A DNA stretch of 6,176 nt. Source: a bacterium (GTDB lineage Bacteria > JAHJDO01). The stretch spans positions 1-6,176 of the forward strand of contig JAGMBN010000074.1 of NCBI GenBank assembly GCA_023129655.1, in the 5' to 3' direction. The notes under the pieces are model-generated. The model worked only from the letters and a program-made list of their open reading frames with translations. It ran no database searches and was not told the DNA's origin. A program made the position numbers and the translations under genes. Below are positions 6,175 through 6,176 of this stretch, in pieces (position 1 is the stretch's first letter; each line of letters begins with the position of its first letter).

Positions 6175-6176
6175 CC
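6153..6176. repeat. 12-bp tandem direct repeat over the promoter (two exact copies at the window edge)
   Basis: TAAATGACAACC occurs twice in perfect tandem (6153-6164, 6165-6176; GGTTGTCATTTA on the coding strand). The distal copy contains the -35 box and the proximal copy fills the -35/-10 spacer, so a protein bound here would block polymerase. The repeat runs to the end of the window, so more copies may follow. It could be an operator for the Fic winged helix or another regulator, or a chance duplication. Confidence 0.75.

Noticed and set aside
1..6176. CRISPR array, tRNA, rRNA or insertion sequence
   Set aside because: No regularly spaced repeats, no tRNA- or rRNA-like stretches and no transposase were seen. 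The only direct repeat is the 12-bp pair at the right edge.

Overview
The window is almost entirely coding. It holds two convergent gene sets that meet at about 2025-2030, with four bases between the two stop codons. The organism looks like an obligate anaerobe. Three lines support this: an ATP-dependent activase and its HgdB-type partner (the 2-hydroxyacyl-CoA dehydratase / benzoyl-CoA reductase type of low-potential chemistry), two cobalamin-binding radical SAM enzymes, and no oxygen-using enzyme. The sequence does not fix a phylum. Desulfobacterota, Clostridia-like Bacillota and Planctomycetota are all plausible sources for such families.

Left part, plus strand (2-2025): the 3' part of an HgdB-like/CoA-activase-related protein whose start lies outside the window, then two bases later a complete BadF/BadG/BcrA/BcrD-type ATPase. 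The ATPase has both cluster-ligating cysteines and an extra C-terminal four-cysteine tail. Together they look like an activator plus Fe-S electron acceptor pair. Their final substrate is not visible here.

Right part, minus strand (read from 6176 down to 2030): a sigma-70-like promoter carrying a 12-bp tandem repeat, then four tightly packed genes. They are a Fic-domain AMP-transferase-type protein with a C-terminal winged helix, a first B12-binding radical SAM protein, a second B12-binding radical SAM protein, and a small DUF2062 membrane protein. Junctions are +12 nt, a 4-nt ATGA stop/start overlap, and an overlap of about 20 nt. This fits one transcript with translational coupling across the last three genes. 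The two radical SAM proteins resemble families I associate with anaerobe lipid (ladderane-like) gene clusters, so a membrane-lipid modification role is the leading hypothesis, but it is an inference.

The most notable points are: the coupled B12-radical SAM pair with a DUF2062 protein beside an ATP-driven reductase activator; the Fic gene at the head of that operon, with a promoter placed so that its mRNA is probably leaderless; and the tandem repeat lying on the -35 box and spacer, as an operator would. The Fic gene is visibly more AT-rich than the left-hand genes in lines I counted by hand.
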